Part shown: positions 38,729 to 45,840 of the stretch, in pieces
Layout of the letters: each line of letters begins with the position of its first letter
How positions within the stretch are numbered: position 1 is the first letter of the stretch
Source: an uncultured Collinsella sp.
Lineage (GTDB): Bacteria; Actinomycetota; Coriobacteriia; Coriobacteriales; Coriobacteriaceae
Direction: 5' to 3'
Assembly: GCA_900541065.1 (NCBI GenBank)
Contig: UQIE01000019.1
Coordinates: 1-45,840 of the forward strand
Length of the DNA: 45,840 nt
Notes under the pieces: model-generated
Database searches by the model: none
Told to the model about the DNA's origin: nothing
The model's input: the letters and a program-made list of their open reading frames with translations, nothing else
Made by a program: the position numbers and the translations under genes

Positions 38729-41467
38729 GTGGCAGACGATATCAACAATAACGGGGGTATGGACGATGCCGGCGATGCCGGTATGCCCGATGATCTGAAG
38801 CGCCTGCTTGCCCGTGCTGAGCAGGGCGAGGACGGCGACCCGGACGCCTATAACCCCGATGCCGATGATGATGAGGAAGAAGACGACGGTGAGCTCGAGG
38901 AGAGCTTTGGCGAAGTCGACCGTGGCGCCTCGGCCGGCGAGGATATCAACGGCGGCCAGCTCCAGATTTCGGAGTTCGGTCGCGAGATGAAGCAATCGTT
39001 CATCGAGTATTCGATGTCGGTTATCACGGCGCGCGCCCTGCCGGACGTGCGTGACGGCTTAAAGCCGGTGCACCGCCGCATCCTGTACGCGATGAACGAG
39101 AGCGGCATCTACCCCAACCGCCCGCACAAGAAGTCGGCCTGGACGGTCGGCGAAGTTATCGGTAAGTACCACCCGCACGGTGACTCTGCGGTCTACGAGG
39201 CCATGGTCCGCCTGGCGCAGTGGTTCTCCATGCGCACGCCGCTCATCGACGGTCACGGTAACTTCGGCAACATCGACGGCGACGGCGCGGCGGCCATGCG
39301 TTACACCGAGAGCCGCCTGGCCAAGCCCGCCATGGAACTGCTGCGTGACTTGCAGAAGGATACCGTCGACTGGCAGCCCAACTACGACGAATCGCTCGCC
39401 GAGCCCGTGGCACTGCCTGCGCGCTTCCCCAACCTGCTGGTCAACGGCAGCCAGGGCATCGCCGTCGGCATGGCCACCAACATCGCCCCGCATAACCTCA
39501 CCGAGGCGATCGAGGCCACCTGCTACCTGATCGACAACCCCGACGCCACCGTCGACGAGCTCATGCAGATCATGCCCGGTCCGGACTTCCCCACCGGCGC
39601 CATCATCATGGGCAGCGCCGGCATTAAGCAGAGCTACGAGACCGGCCGCGGCTCCATTACCGTGCGTGCCAAGGCACATGTGGAGTCCACCAAGACCGGC
39701 CGCAGCCGCCTGGTCTTTACCGAGATTCCCTACATGGTCAACAAGGGCACCCTGCAGGAGAAGATCGCCCAACTCGTCAACGACAAGCGCATTGAGGGCA
39801 TCTCGGATATGCGCGATGAGTCCAACCAGAAGGGCATCCGTCTGGTCATCGAGCTCAAGAAGGGCGTCATTCCGCAGGTCGTGCTCAACAACCTGTATAA
39901 GTACACCTCGCTGCAGACGACCTTTGGCGCCAACAACCTGGCACTCGTCAACGGCGTTCCCAAATGCCTGAGCCTGCGCGAGATGCTGCAGCACTACATC
40001 GACCACCAGGTCGACGTCGTCACCCGCCGCACCCGCTTCGACCTTAAGAAGGCCCAGGCCCGCGCGCATATCCTCGAGGGCTACCTGATGGCCCTTGACC
40101 ATATCGACGAGGTCATCAGCATCATCCGCTCCTCGCAGACCGACTCCGAGGCCAGCAGCCGACTGATCGAACGCTTTGGCTTTACGCCCGAGCAGACCAC
40201 GGCCATCCTCGAGATGAAGCTGCGCCGCCTGACCGGCCTGGAGCGCGACAAGATCCAAGAAGAGTTGGACGGCCTGCGCCGCGCCATCGCCTACTACGAG
40301 GACCTGCTGGCGCACGAGGAGAAGATTCTGGGCGTCATCAAGGAAGAGATGCGCGAGATCTCCAAGAAGTTTGGCGACAAGCGCCGTACCGAAATCAGCC
40401 AGGTTGAGAAGGACCTGGATGTCGAGGACCTCATCGCCGACGAGGATATGGTCGTGACCATCACCCACACCGGCTACGTTAAGCGTATCCCAGTGGCTGC
40501 CTACCGTGCCCAGAAGCGCGGTGGCAAGGGCGTGTCGGGCGTCAACCTCAAAGAGGACGATGTCATCGACGAGATGTTCATCGCGTCCACGCACGAGTAC
40601 GTGCTGTTCTTCTCGAGCAAGGGCAAGGTCTATCGCCTGAAGGTGCACGAGCTGCCGGTGGGTACGCGCCAGGCGCGCGGTACCGCGATCGTCAACCTGC
40701 TGCCCTTCGAGGAAGGCGAGAAGATCGCGAGCGTCATCAGCTGCCGCGAGTTCCCGGCCGACGAGTACCTGATGTTTGCCACCAAGAGCGGCATGGTCAA
40801 AAAGACCGTGATGAGCGCATATGACCGCAGCCGTCGCGACGGCCTGATCGCTATCAACCTGCGTGACGACGACGCGCTGCTGAACGTGCGCCGCGTGCGC
40901 GAGGGCGACAAGATTATCCTGGCCACCACCGCGGGCAAGGCGATCATGTTCTCCGAGGAGCAGGTACGCGCCACCGGCCGCGATACCAGCGGCGTTCGCG
41001 GTATCGGTCTGAAGGACGGCGTGAGCGTTCTGGGCATGGAAGTCACTAACGGCAACGGCGATCTATTCGTCATCACCGAGCGCGGCTACGGCAAGCGCAC
41101 GCCGGTCGCGGACTACCCGGAGCAGAATCGCGGCGGCCAGGGCGTCTACACCATCCAAATGACCGAACGTAAGGGTAACCTCGCGGCCATGAAGACGGTG
41201 GGCCCGCAGCACGAGCTGTTCATCGTGACGGAGGGCGCGACGGTCATTCGCGTCAAGACCGACGAGATCAGCCAGACCGGCCGCGCCACCCAGGGCGTCA
41301 AGATGATGACCGTCGACGACAACGACCGCATCTGCGCCGTGGCCCGCATGACGGCCGCCAAAGAGAGGCCCGAAGGCGAAGCCACAGAAAACGGCTCTGC
41401 TTCCGAAGAAACCCCTGTCGATCTAGGCGACGGCAACGACATGCCAGAAGATCTCCTAGACGAGTAA
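38729..41467 (+). CDS. gyrA: DNA gyrase subunit A
   Basis: A 912-residue breakage-reunion subunit. The active-site Tyr is residue 192 (AAMRYTES). The quinolone region HPHGDSAVYEAM has Ser153 and Glu157, residues usual for susceptible Gram-positive enzymes. The C-terminal beta-pinwheel carries a clear GyrA-box QKRGGKG near residue 595. Compared with E. coli (Tyr122) there is an N-terminal extension of about 70 residues, mostly Asp/Glu (YNPDADDDEEEDDGELEE). The GTG start follows GAGGAGG by 6 bases; later starts within the extension cannot be ruled out but lack such a site. Confidence 0.95.
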   Translation: MADDINNNGGMDDAGDAGMPDDLKRLLARAEQGEDGDPDAYNPDADDDEEEDDGELEESFGEVDRGASAGEDINGGQLQISEFGREMKQSFIEYSMSVITARALPDVRDGLKPVHRRILYAMNESGIYPNRPHKKSAWTVGEVIGKYHPHGDSAVYEAMVRLAQWFSMRTPLIDGHGNFGNIDGDGAAAMRYTESRLAKPAMELLRDLQKDTVDWQPNYDESLAEPVALPARFPNLLVNGSQGIAVGMATNIAPHNLTEAIEATCYLIDNPDATVDELMQIMPGPDFPTGAIIMGSAGIKQSYETGRGSITVRAKAHVESTKTGRSRLVFTEIPYMVNKGTLQEKIAQLVNDKRIEGISDMRDESNQKGIRLVIELKKGVIPQVVLNNLYKYTSLQTTFGANNLALVNGVPKCLSLREMLQHYIDHQVDVVTRRTRFDLKKAQARAHILEGYLMALDHIDEVISIIRSSQTDSEASSRLIERFGFTPEQTTAILEMKLRRLTGLERDKIQEELDGLRRAIAYYEDLLAHEEKILGVIKEEMREISKKFGDKRRTEISQVEKDLDVEDLIADEDMVVTITHTGYVKRIPVAAYRAQKRGGKGVSGVNLKEDDVIDEMFIASTHEYVLFFSSKGKVYRLKVHELPVGTRQARGTAIVNLLPFEEGEKIASVISCREFPADEYLMFATKSGMVKKTVMSAYDRSRRDGLIAINLRDDDALLNVRRVREGDKIILATTAGKAIMFSEEQVRATGRDTSGVRGIGLKDGVSVLGMEVTNGNGDLFVITERGYGKRTPVADYPEQNRGGQGVYTIQMTERKGNLAAMKTVGPQHELFIVTEGATVIRVKTDEISQTGRATQGVKMMTVDDNDRICAVARMTAAKERPEGEATENGSASEETPVDLGDGNDMPEDLLDE

Positions 41468-41507
41468 GAGGCCCTAGCTGGTAGAAAATATCAGACACCA
41501 TATATCG

Positions 41508-41540
41508 GCGGTCGGCGCACTGCGCGCCGACCGCTTTTTT
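41508..41540 (+). terminator. Terminator of gyrB-gyrA
   Basis: GCGGTCGGCG-CACTGCG-CGCCGACCGC: a 10-bp stem followed by six T. Confidence 0.9.
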
Positions 41541-41718
41541 GAAAACCTTGGGACCCCATGGTCGCTGGGCTGGCGAGATGGTTTTGGTTTGTCGCGAGTT
41601 CCGCACGCAAAGAAGGCCACTTAATGTGGCCTTCGTCTTGCGCAGGACTGTCCGAGCAGCAAACCAAAACCATCTCGCCAGCCCAGCGACCACCCCTCCC
41701 AAAGATTTTCAAAAAAGT
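41534..41718. repeat. Large inverted repeat (MITE-like)
   Basis: Arms of about 57 bases: 41534-41590 and 41661-41718. The inner 32 bases (41559-41590 and 41661-41692) pair perfectly; the outer part (TTTTTTGAAAACCTT.GGGA) has one mismatch and one gap. The 70-base centre holds a second hairpin, GAAGGCCAC-TTAAT-GTGGCCTTC (41612-41634). No gene is encoded. It overlaps the T-run of the gyrA terminator and stops just before the tRNA promoter. Confidence 0.85.
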
Positions 41719-41720
41719 TG

Positions 41721-41750
41721 TTGACGCGCGCGTAACGACTCGTCTAATAT
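41721..41750 (+). promoter_or_regulatory. Promoter of the tRNA-Ile/Ala/Ile group
   Basis: TTGACG (41721-41726) and TAATAT (41745-41750) separated by 18 bases; the first tRNA begins 14 bases past the -10. Confidence 0.8.
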
Positions 41751-41764
41751 ATCCCTTGCGCGAT

Positions 41765-41841
41765 GGACCTGTAGCTCAGTTGGTTAGAGCGTCCGGCTGA
41801 TAACCGGGAGGTCACAAGTTCGAATCTTGTCAGGTCCACCA
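41765..41841 (+). tRNA. tRNA-Ile (anticodon GAT), copy 1
   Basis: Acceptor GGACCTG/CAGGTCC, D-arm TAGCTCAGTTGGTTAGAGC, anticodon stem-loop around CTGATAA, T-arm ACAAG-TTCGAAT-CTTGT, discriminator A and encoded CCA. Confidence 0.97.
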
Positions 41842-41852
41842 CTTTCTTTCGC

Positions 41853-41897
41853 AATAAACACCCCAGCGAGAGCCGAGTCGCCGCTGGGGTGTTTATT
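41853..41897 (+). terminator. Strong hairpin between tRNA-Ile and tRNA-Ala
   Basis: AATAAACACCCCAGCG and CGCTGGGGTGTTTATT form a 16-bp stem with a 13-base loop. There is no T-run after it, so it could be an RNA-processing hairpin rather than a terminator. Confidence 0.5.
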
Positions 41898-41908
41898 ACT
41901 GTCTCCGT

Positions 41909-41984
41909 GGGGGTTTAGCTCAGCTGGGAGAGCGCGGGCTTTGCAAGCCTGAGGTCAGGGGTTCGATCCCCCTAACCTCCACCA
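41909..41984 (+). tRNA. tRNA-Ala (anticodon TGC)
   Basis: Acceptor GGGGGTT/AACCTCC with a G-U pair, D-arm TAGCTCAGCTGGGAGAGC, anticodon loop TTTGCAA, T-arm CAGGG-GTTCGAT-CCCCC, and encoded CCA. Confidence 0.96.
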
Positions 41985-41988
41985 TGAT

Positions 41989-42065
41989 GGACCTGTAGCT
42001 CAGTTGGTTAGAGCGTCCGGCTGATAACCGGGAGGTCACAAGTTCGAATCTTGTCAGGTCCACCA
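41989..42065 (+). tRNA. tRNA-Ile (anticodon GAT), copy 2
   Basis: Identical to 41765-41841 over its whole length, including CCA and flanking GAT/CCAC bases. It starts 4 bases after tRNA-Ala. Confidence 0.97.
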
Positions 42066-42079
42066 TCAAAACTGTGAAG

Positions 42080-42109
42080 AGCCCTGGGGCGTTGCCTCGG
42101 GGCTTTTTT
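42080..42109 (+). terminator. Terminator of the tRNA group
   Basis: AGCCCTGGGGC-GTT-GCCTCGGGGCT stem with two wobble pairs, followed by five more T. Confidence 0.85.
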
Positions 42110-42224
42110 CTTGTCTGCGATAAATCTCATTTTGGTTTTGTGTGCTGTGCGAAAGATTGGGTAGTATAGCTATTCAATGCGGCGACCTTGCCGCGTGTTA
42201 ACCGCTACGTACCGGAGGTGTTCC

Positions 42225-42725
42225 ATGGTTCGTGTCGACATAGAGACCATCGTCATGGCCGCCGGTCCCGTGCCATCGCTTATCGTGCTTCGCGAGCGCT
42301 GCAGCAAATCGGACTCGCCCGCGCCACTGCGTTCCCTTTCCATTCAAACTGGTTCGTTTGAAGCCGCTGCCATCAGCCGCGGCATCGATAGCGGCCGCGC
42401 CGAGCGCCCGATTACCCATGACCTGTTGCTCGATACTGTTGGCGCCCTGGGCGCCAAGCTCGAGCGCATCGAAATCGTTCGCGCCGAGCCGCCCGTGTTT
42501 TACGCGACGGTTGTCGTGTTGGCCGATGGCAACGAGCATAAGATCGATGCGCGTCCCAGTGATGCCATTGCCCTCGCCGTACGCAGTAATGCCCCCATGT
42601 TCGTTGAAGACGACATCATGAATCGCCTGGGCACCGTTTCTGCCCATGCCGAGGAAGTCGACGACGAGCAAGAGTTCGAGAAGTTCGACGAGTTCGTCCA
42701 TACGCTCTCCCCCGATGACTTCTAA
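42225..42725 (+). CDS. Bifunctional nuclease (BFN/DUF151) family protein
   Basis: A 166-residue cytosolic protein. The BFN core has PSLIVLRER, SIQTGSFEAAAISRGI, the RPITHDLLLDTVGALGAKLERIEI segment and the highly typical DARPSDAIALAVRSNAPMFVEDDI. Plant and bacterial members were reported with RNase and DNase activity; the role in bacteria is unclear. The acidic tail (EEVDDEQEFEKFDEF) is common. The ATG at 42225 has GGAGGT 6 bases upstream; the 16-residue upstream frame has no such site. The next gene follows with no gap. Confidence 0.88.
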   Translation: MVRVDIETIVMAAGPVPSLIVLRERCSKSDSPAPLRSLSIQTGSFEAAAISRGIDSGRAERPITHDLLLDTVGALGAKLERIEIVRAEPPVFYATVVVLADGNEHKIDARPSDAIALAVRSNAPMFVEDDIMNRLGTVSAHAEEVDDEQEFEKFDEFVHTLSPDDF

Positions 42726-43115
42726 ATGCGGGGCGTCCAGGCTGCGGAGCGTTCGCTGATGGCCGGCGGTATGTCGGCTGAGGCGGCGACCATTGCGCGC
42801 GAGGCCCAGATGCGCTCGGAGGCTTCTGAGGCGGCTCGCATTGCCTATGTGACGCAGACCCGCACGCTTCGCGAACGCCGCGGCTCGTTTATCAAGATGG
42901 TTGTCGTCTCCGCCCTTGTCGCGGCAATCTGTTCGCGCCTTCGTGGTACAGTTGGTGCGCTTGGGTTTTCGATCTCTACGGGCCTTATGATCTGGGGCGT
43001 GGTCGATGCGGTCATGCTGACCAGTCAGATCAAGGTGCTCGACAAGCGCGCGATGGATATGATGCGCGCCCGCGACGCTGCCGCTAAGATCGCTGCTGAG
43101 GCACAAGAACTGTAA
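42726..43115 (+). CDS. Small membrane protein of unknown function
   Basis: 129 residues. The N-terminal half is an Ala/Glu/Arg-rich helix (possible coiled coil); two hydrophobic segments follow (about 57-69 KMVVVSALVAAIC and 77-98 GALGFSISTGLMIWGVVDAVML), and then a charged Ala-rich helical tail. The ATG follows directly on the stop of the BFN gene (TAA-ATG), so translation is coupled. No family is recognised. Confidence 0.65.
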   Translation: MRGVQAAERSLMAGGMSAEAATIAREAQMRSEASEAARIAYVTQTRTLRERRGSFIKMVVVSALVAAICSRLRGTVGALGFSISTGLMIWGVVDAVMLTSQIKVLDKRAMDMMRARDAAAKIAAEAQEL

Positions 43116-43145
43116 CGACGCCAGACTCGATGGGAAGGTCTAAAG

Positions 43146-43595
43146 ATGGCACAGGATATGCAGGACGCCGGTAACGTCTCCGCCGAGCTCGACGCCATGG
43201 TGTGCGATCTGATCGGCGCGTTCTTGGACGACCTTGCCGCCGGTGAAAACCCTGGCGTGGTCGTGGCAATTGAGGACGCCGCTTCCAACCGTTATCTGGC
43301 GGCGCTCGACGAGGACGGCGAAGAGGCGTGCCTCGAGGCGGCCACCAACTTTATCTCCGAGCACAAGATGGGTCTTAAGGACGAGGGCCTGGGCCGTATC
43401 GCTCGCTATGCCATCGGCTACACCGGCTGCGTCGAGATTGACGGCGGCTATCACGATGCTCTGCTCGTGAGCTTCTTCGAAACCACGCTCGAGAGCGGTT
43501 TTTCGGCATATGTGCTGTATGAGGGCATGGGCGCCGGCGATGGTTTTATGTGGAGCGACCCTGAACCTGCAGGTGAGGAAACCCCTCTCATCTAA
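43146..43595 (+). CDS. Conserved-looking acidic protein of unknown function
   Basis: 149 residues, acidic, without signal or TM segment. It contains VVVAIEDAASNRYLAALDEDGEEACLEAATNFI and an alpha/beta pattern (GCVEIDGGYHDALLVSFFE). GGAAGG lies 7 bases before the ATG. It sits 30 bases after the small membrane protein gene and may be in the same unit. No family is recognised. Confidence 0.65.
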   Translation: MAQDMQDAGNVSAELDAMVCDLIGAFLDDLAAGENPGVVVAIEDAASNRYLAALDEDGEEACLEAATNFISEHKMGLKDEGLGRIARYAIGYTGCVEIDGGYHDALLVSFFETTLESGFSAYVLYEGMGAGDGFMWSDPEPAGEETPLI

Positions 43596-43712
43596 AATCG
43601 CTAAAATAAACGAGTTTTCGGTAAAAGGCTCAATATTCCCGCCGAGCGTTGCATTGCTGGGTGGGTCGCATACGCGTGCCGGTTGTATATAGATAGAAGA
43701 TAGGGGAACTAC

Positions 43713-45551
43713 ATGCGCGTAGACAATCTGAGGAACATCGCCATCATCGCTCACGTCGACCACGGCAAGACGACGATGGTCGACAAGCTCCTGCGTGCCA
43801 CGGACGCCTTCCGTGCCAACCAGCAGGTCGAGGACCGCGTCCTGGATTCCAACGACCAGGAGCGCGAGCGCGGCATTACGATTCTCGCCAAGAACATCTC
43901 TATCGAGTACAAGGACGTCAAGATCAACGTCATCGACACCCCGGGCCACGCCGACTTTGGCGGCGAGGTCGAGCGCGTGCTGCGTATGGCCGACGGCGCC
44001 CTGCTGCTGGTCGACGCCTTTGAGGGCCCCATGCCCCAGACCCGCTTCGTGCTGCGTCACGCTATCGACACCGGCCTTAAGATCATGATCGTCATCAACA
44101 AAATCGACCGTCCGGGCGCCAACCCCGAGAAGGCCTACAACGACTGCCTGGACCTCATGGCCGACCTGGGCGCCACCGACGACCAGCTTGAGTTCGCCAT
44201 GGAGCACGTGGTCTACGCCAGCGCCATGAACGGCTTTGCCCGTCTTGACCCTAACGACGGCAACATGGACATGTACCCGCTGCTCGATATGATTATCGAC
44301 GACATGCCCGCGCCCGAGGTTGACGAGAACGCCCCGCTGGCCATGCAGTGCGTGACCATCGACCACTCCAACTTCGTCGGCCGCATCGGTATCGGCCGCG
44401 TGTACTCTGGCGCCATCCACCAGGGCGACCAGATCCTGGTTATCAAGAACGACGGCTCCAGCGCTACCGCCACCGTCAAGCAGCTCTTTACCTTCGACTA
44501 CCTGGGCCGTACCGAGTGCCAGGAAGTCGGCGCCGGCGACATCGCCGCTGTCGTGGGTATCGACCGCACCGATATCGGCGATGTCTACACCGATCCCGAG
44601 AACCCTGTCGAGCTCGAGCCCATCGAGATCGACCCGCCGACCCTGTCCATCGTCTTTGAGGCTTCGACCTCCCCGCTTGTCGGCCGCGACGGCGACATCG
44701 TGGGCGCCCGTCAGCTCAAGGAGCGCCTGTTCAACGAGGCCGAGAACAACGTGACCATGAAGATCGAGGAACTCGAGGACAAGAGCGGCGTCGAGGTCTC
44801 GGGCCGCGGCATTCTGCACCTGTCCGTTCTGATGGAGTCCATGCGCCGCGAGGGCTTTGAGTTCCAGGTCGGCCGTCCCCGCGTTCTGTTTAAGAAGGAC
44901 GAGAACGGCAACAAGATGGAGCCCGTCGAGCAGGCCGTCGTCGAGTGCCCGGACGAGTACTCGGGCAAGGTCGTTGAGGTCTTCGGCACCTCCGGCGGCA
45001 TCATGACGAGCATGGATACCTCGGGCATCGTGACGCACCTCGAGTTTAAGATTCCGACCCGCGGCATCATGGGTCTTAAGAACCGCATCATGAACGTCAC
45101 CCACGGCGAGGGCGTGTTCTACCACACCTTCCTGGAGTACGGCCCCTATGCCGGCGAGATCGGCAACCGCCAGAACGGCGCAATGATCTCTATGACCACC
45201 GAGAAGGCCGTTGCCTATGCCCTGGGTACGCTGCAGGAGCGCGGTCAGCTGTTTGTTGAGCCAGGCACCGAGTGCTACGAGGGCATGATCGTGGGCGAGC
45301 GCAGCAAGGCTGGCGACATGGTCGTCAATATCGCCCGTACCAAGAACCTGGGCAACCAGCGCTCCTCGACCTCCGATATCTCCGTTCAGCTGGTGCCGCC
45401 CCGCACCTTCTCGCTGGAGGAGGCGCTGGAGTACATCGCCGACGACGAGCTGGTCGAGATCACTCCCAAGAACATCCGCCTGCGCAAGCGTCTGCTCAAC
45501 GCCACCGACCGCAAGAAGGCTGCCGTTCGCGCCGGCCAGGTCAACAAATAA
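43713..45551 (+). CDS. typA: Translational GTPase TypA/BipA
   Basis: A 612-residue EF-G-like GTPase that assists ribosome assembly and stress adaptation. GTPase motifs: G1 AHVDHGKTTMVDKLL, the switch region ERERGITILAKN, G3 DTPGHADFGGEVERVL and G4 NKIDRPGA. EF-G domains II, III and V follow, and the BipA-specific C-terminal domain shows GTECYEGMIVGERSKAGDM and RTKNLGNQRSS. The ATG follows AGGGG by 7 bases. It is monocistronic, closed by the terminator at 45580. Confidence 0.96.
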   Translation: MRVDNLRNIAIIAHVDHGKTTMVDKLLRATDAFRANQQVEDRVLDSNDQERERGITILAKNISIEYKDVKINVIDTPGHADFGGEVERVLRMADGALLLVDAFEGPMPQTRFVLRHAIDTGLKIMIVINKIDRPGANPEKAYNDCLDLMADLGATDDQLEFAMEHVVYASAMNGFARLDPNDGNMDMYPLLDMIIDDMPAPEVDENAPLAMQCVTIDHSNFVGRIGIGRVYSGAIHQGDQILVIKNDGSSATATVKQLFTFDYLGRTECQEVGAGDIAAVVGIDRTDIGDVYTDPENPVELEPIEIDPPTLSIVFEASTSPLVGRDGDIVGARQLKERLFNEAENNVTMKIEELEDKSGVEVSGRGILHLSVLMESMRREGFEFQVGRPRVLFKKDENGNKMEPVEQAVVECPDEYSGKVVEVFGTSGGIMTSMDTSGIVTHLEFKIPTRGIMGLKNRIMNVTHGEGVFYHTFLEYGPYAGEIGNRQNGAMISMTTEKAVAYALGTLQERGQLFVEPGTECYEGMIVGERSKAGDMVVNIARTKNLGNQRSSTSDISVQLVPPRTFSLEEALEYIADDELVEITPKNIRLRKRLLNATDRKKAAVRAGQVNK

Positions 45552-45579
45552 GCGCTGGGCTTTATAGCGACTAACAAGA

Positions 45580-45613
45580 AAGGGCGTCGACCATCGCGGT
45601 CGGCGCCCTTTTT
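45580..45613 (+). terminator. Terminator of typA
   Basis: AAGGGCG.TCGACC pairs with GGTCG.GCGCCCTT across a 5-base loop, followed by five T in all. Confidence 0.88.
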
Positions 45614-45699
45614 GTGCAGTGGACAGGTTCGTTTGCACCACAGCTGGGGCGGTTATCCCTCCGAGCGGCTTTCCGGTCAAAGTTAAGTTGTTTAAACAT

Positions 45700-45790
45700 A
45701 TACATAATTCTACAGAATATAACTGCTTTAATGCAAACCCGTTAACAGGTAAATACCAACTGGTATTAAATTAAAAGACCTCTTTACCTG
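45700..45790. promoter_or_regulatory. AT-rich stretch with nested inverted repeats
   Basis: After typA the sequence turns AT-rich. It contains ATTCT-AC-AGAAT (about 45706-45717), AATACCA-AC-TGGTATT (45752-45767) and an outer pair CAGGTAAA / TTTACCTG (45746-45753 / 45783-45790). It looks like the operator/promoter of a gene beyond the edge, but no gene is visible. Confidence 0.4.
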
Positions 45791-45840
45791 CACTGATAAT
45801 TGTTCTCGGGGGAAGCGGGCACTGCGGGGCGCGGCAACGG

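Noticed and set aside
41765..42065. Part of an rRNA operon, as tRNA-Ile and tRNA-Ala often lie in the 16S-23S spacer
   Set aside because: No 16S or 23S sequence flanks the tRNAs; gyrA and a protein gene do, and the group has its own promoter and terminator.
43140..45680. 846-residue open frame on the minus strand opposite typA and the preceding gene
   Set aside because: Typical antisense shadow of a high-GC gene: composition is Val/Asp/Leu-rich with no motif, while typA on the plus strand is unmistakable.

Overview
The window spans the replication origin region of a high-GC Gram-positive bacterium, most likely a member of the Coriobacteriia close to Collinsella. The core order is rpmH, an ATPase-like gene, dnaA, dnaN, recF, a DUF721 gene, gyrB and gyrA. 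rnpA, yidD, yidC, jag, rsmG, parA and parB lie on the other arm, and a tRNA-Ile/tRNA-Ala group follows gyrA. Most genes left of about 30 kb are on the minus strand and nearly all to the right are on the plus strand, so transcription diverges from an origin near 30.2-33.8 kb. The genus is an inference from gene content and order; no database search was possible.

Left part (1-10.6 kb): a traX-like membrane protein gene sits between duplicated pieces of the tRNA-Lys 3' region. Then follow, on the minus strand, an M29 aminopeptidase, a small membrane protein, purC, an OmpR-type two-component system, a Tat-exported lipoprotein, a TSCPD-domain protein, purB and tRNA-Gly(CCC). Both tRNA loci carry, downstream of the tRNA terminator, truncated copies of the tRNA 3' end together with palindromes centred on GCGAAGC.

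Middle part (10.8-25 kb): a 1143-residue sortase-anchored surface protein with a thioester domain and about six CnaB/SpaA-like repeats; a large membrane protein in which two halves of an M28 peptidase-like fold are separated by a long acidic, disordered stretch; a tandem pair of WYL regulators converging on an exonuclease-DinG helicase; ddl; and rlmN.

Origin part (25-42 kb): parA-parB with three perfect parS sites at a 39-bp period, rsmG, then jag-yidC-yidD-rnpA-rpmH. Between rpmH and dnaA is an unusual gene for a GHKL ATPase with a Q/P/M-rich linker and a C-terminal winged helix. The flanking intergenic regions carry repeats of AGTTYTCAACA, a plausible diverged DnaA box. The dnaA-dnaN gap also has a row of DnaA-trio-like triplets next to an AT-rich stretch, so it is the best oriC candidate. 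dnaN, recF, DUF721, gyrB and gyrA follow, then a large inverted repeat and three tRNAs.

Right part (42-45.8 kb): a bifunctional-nuclease-family protein, two small unknown proteins and typA/bipA, then an AT-rich regulatory-looking stretch at the edge.
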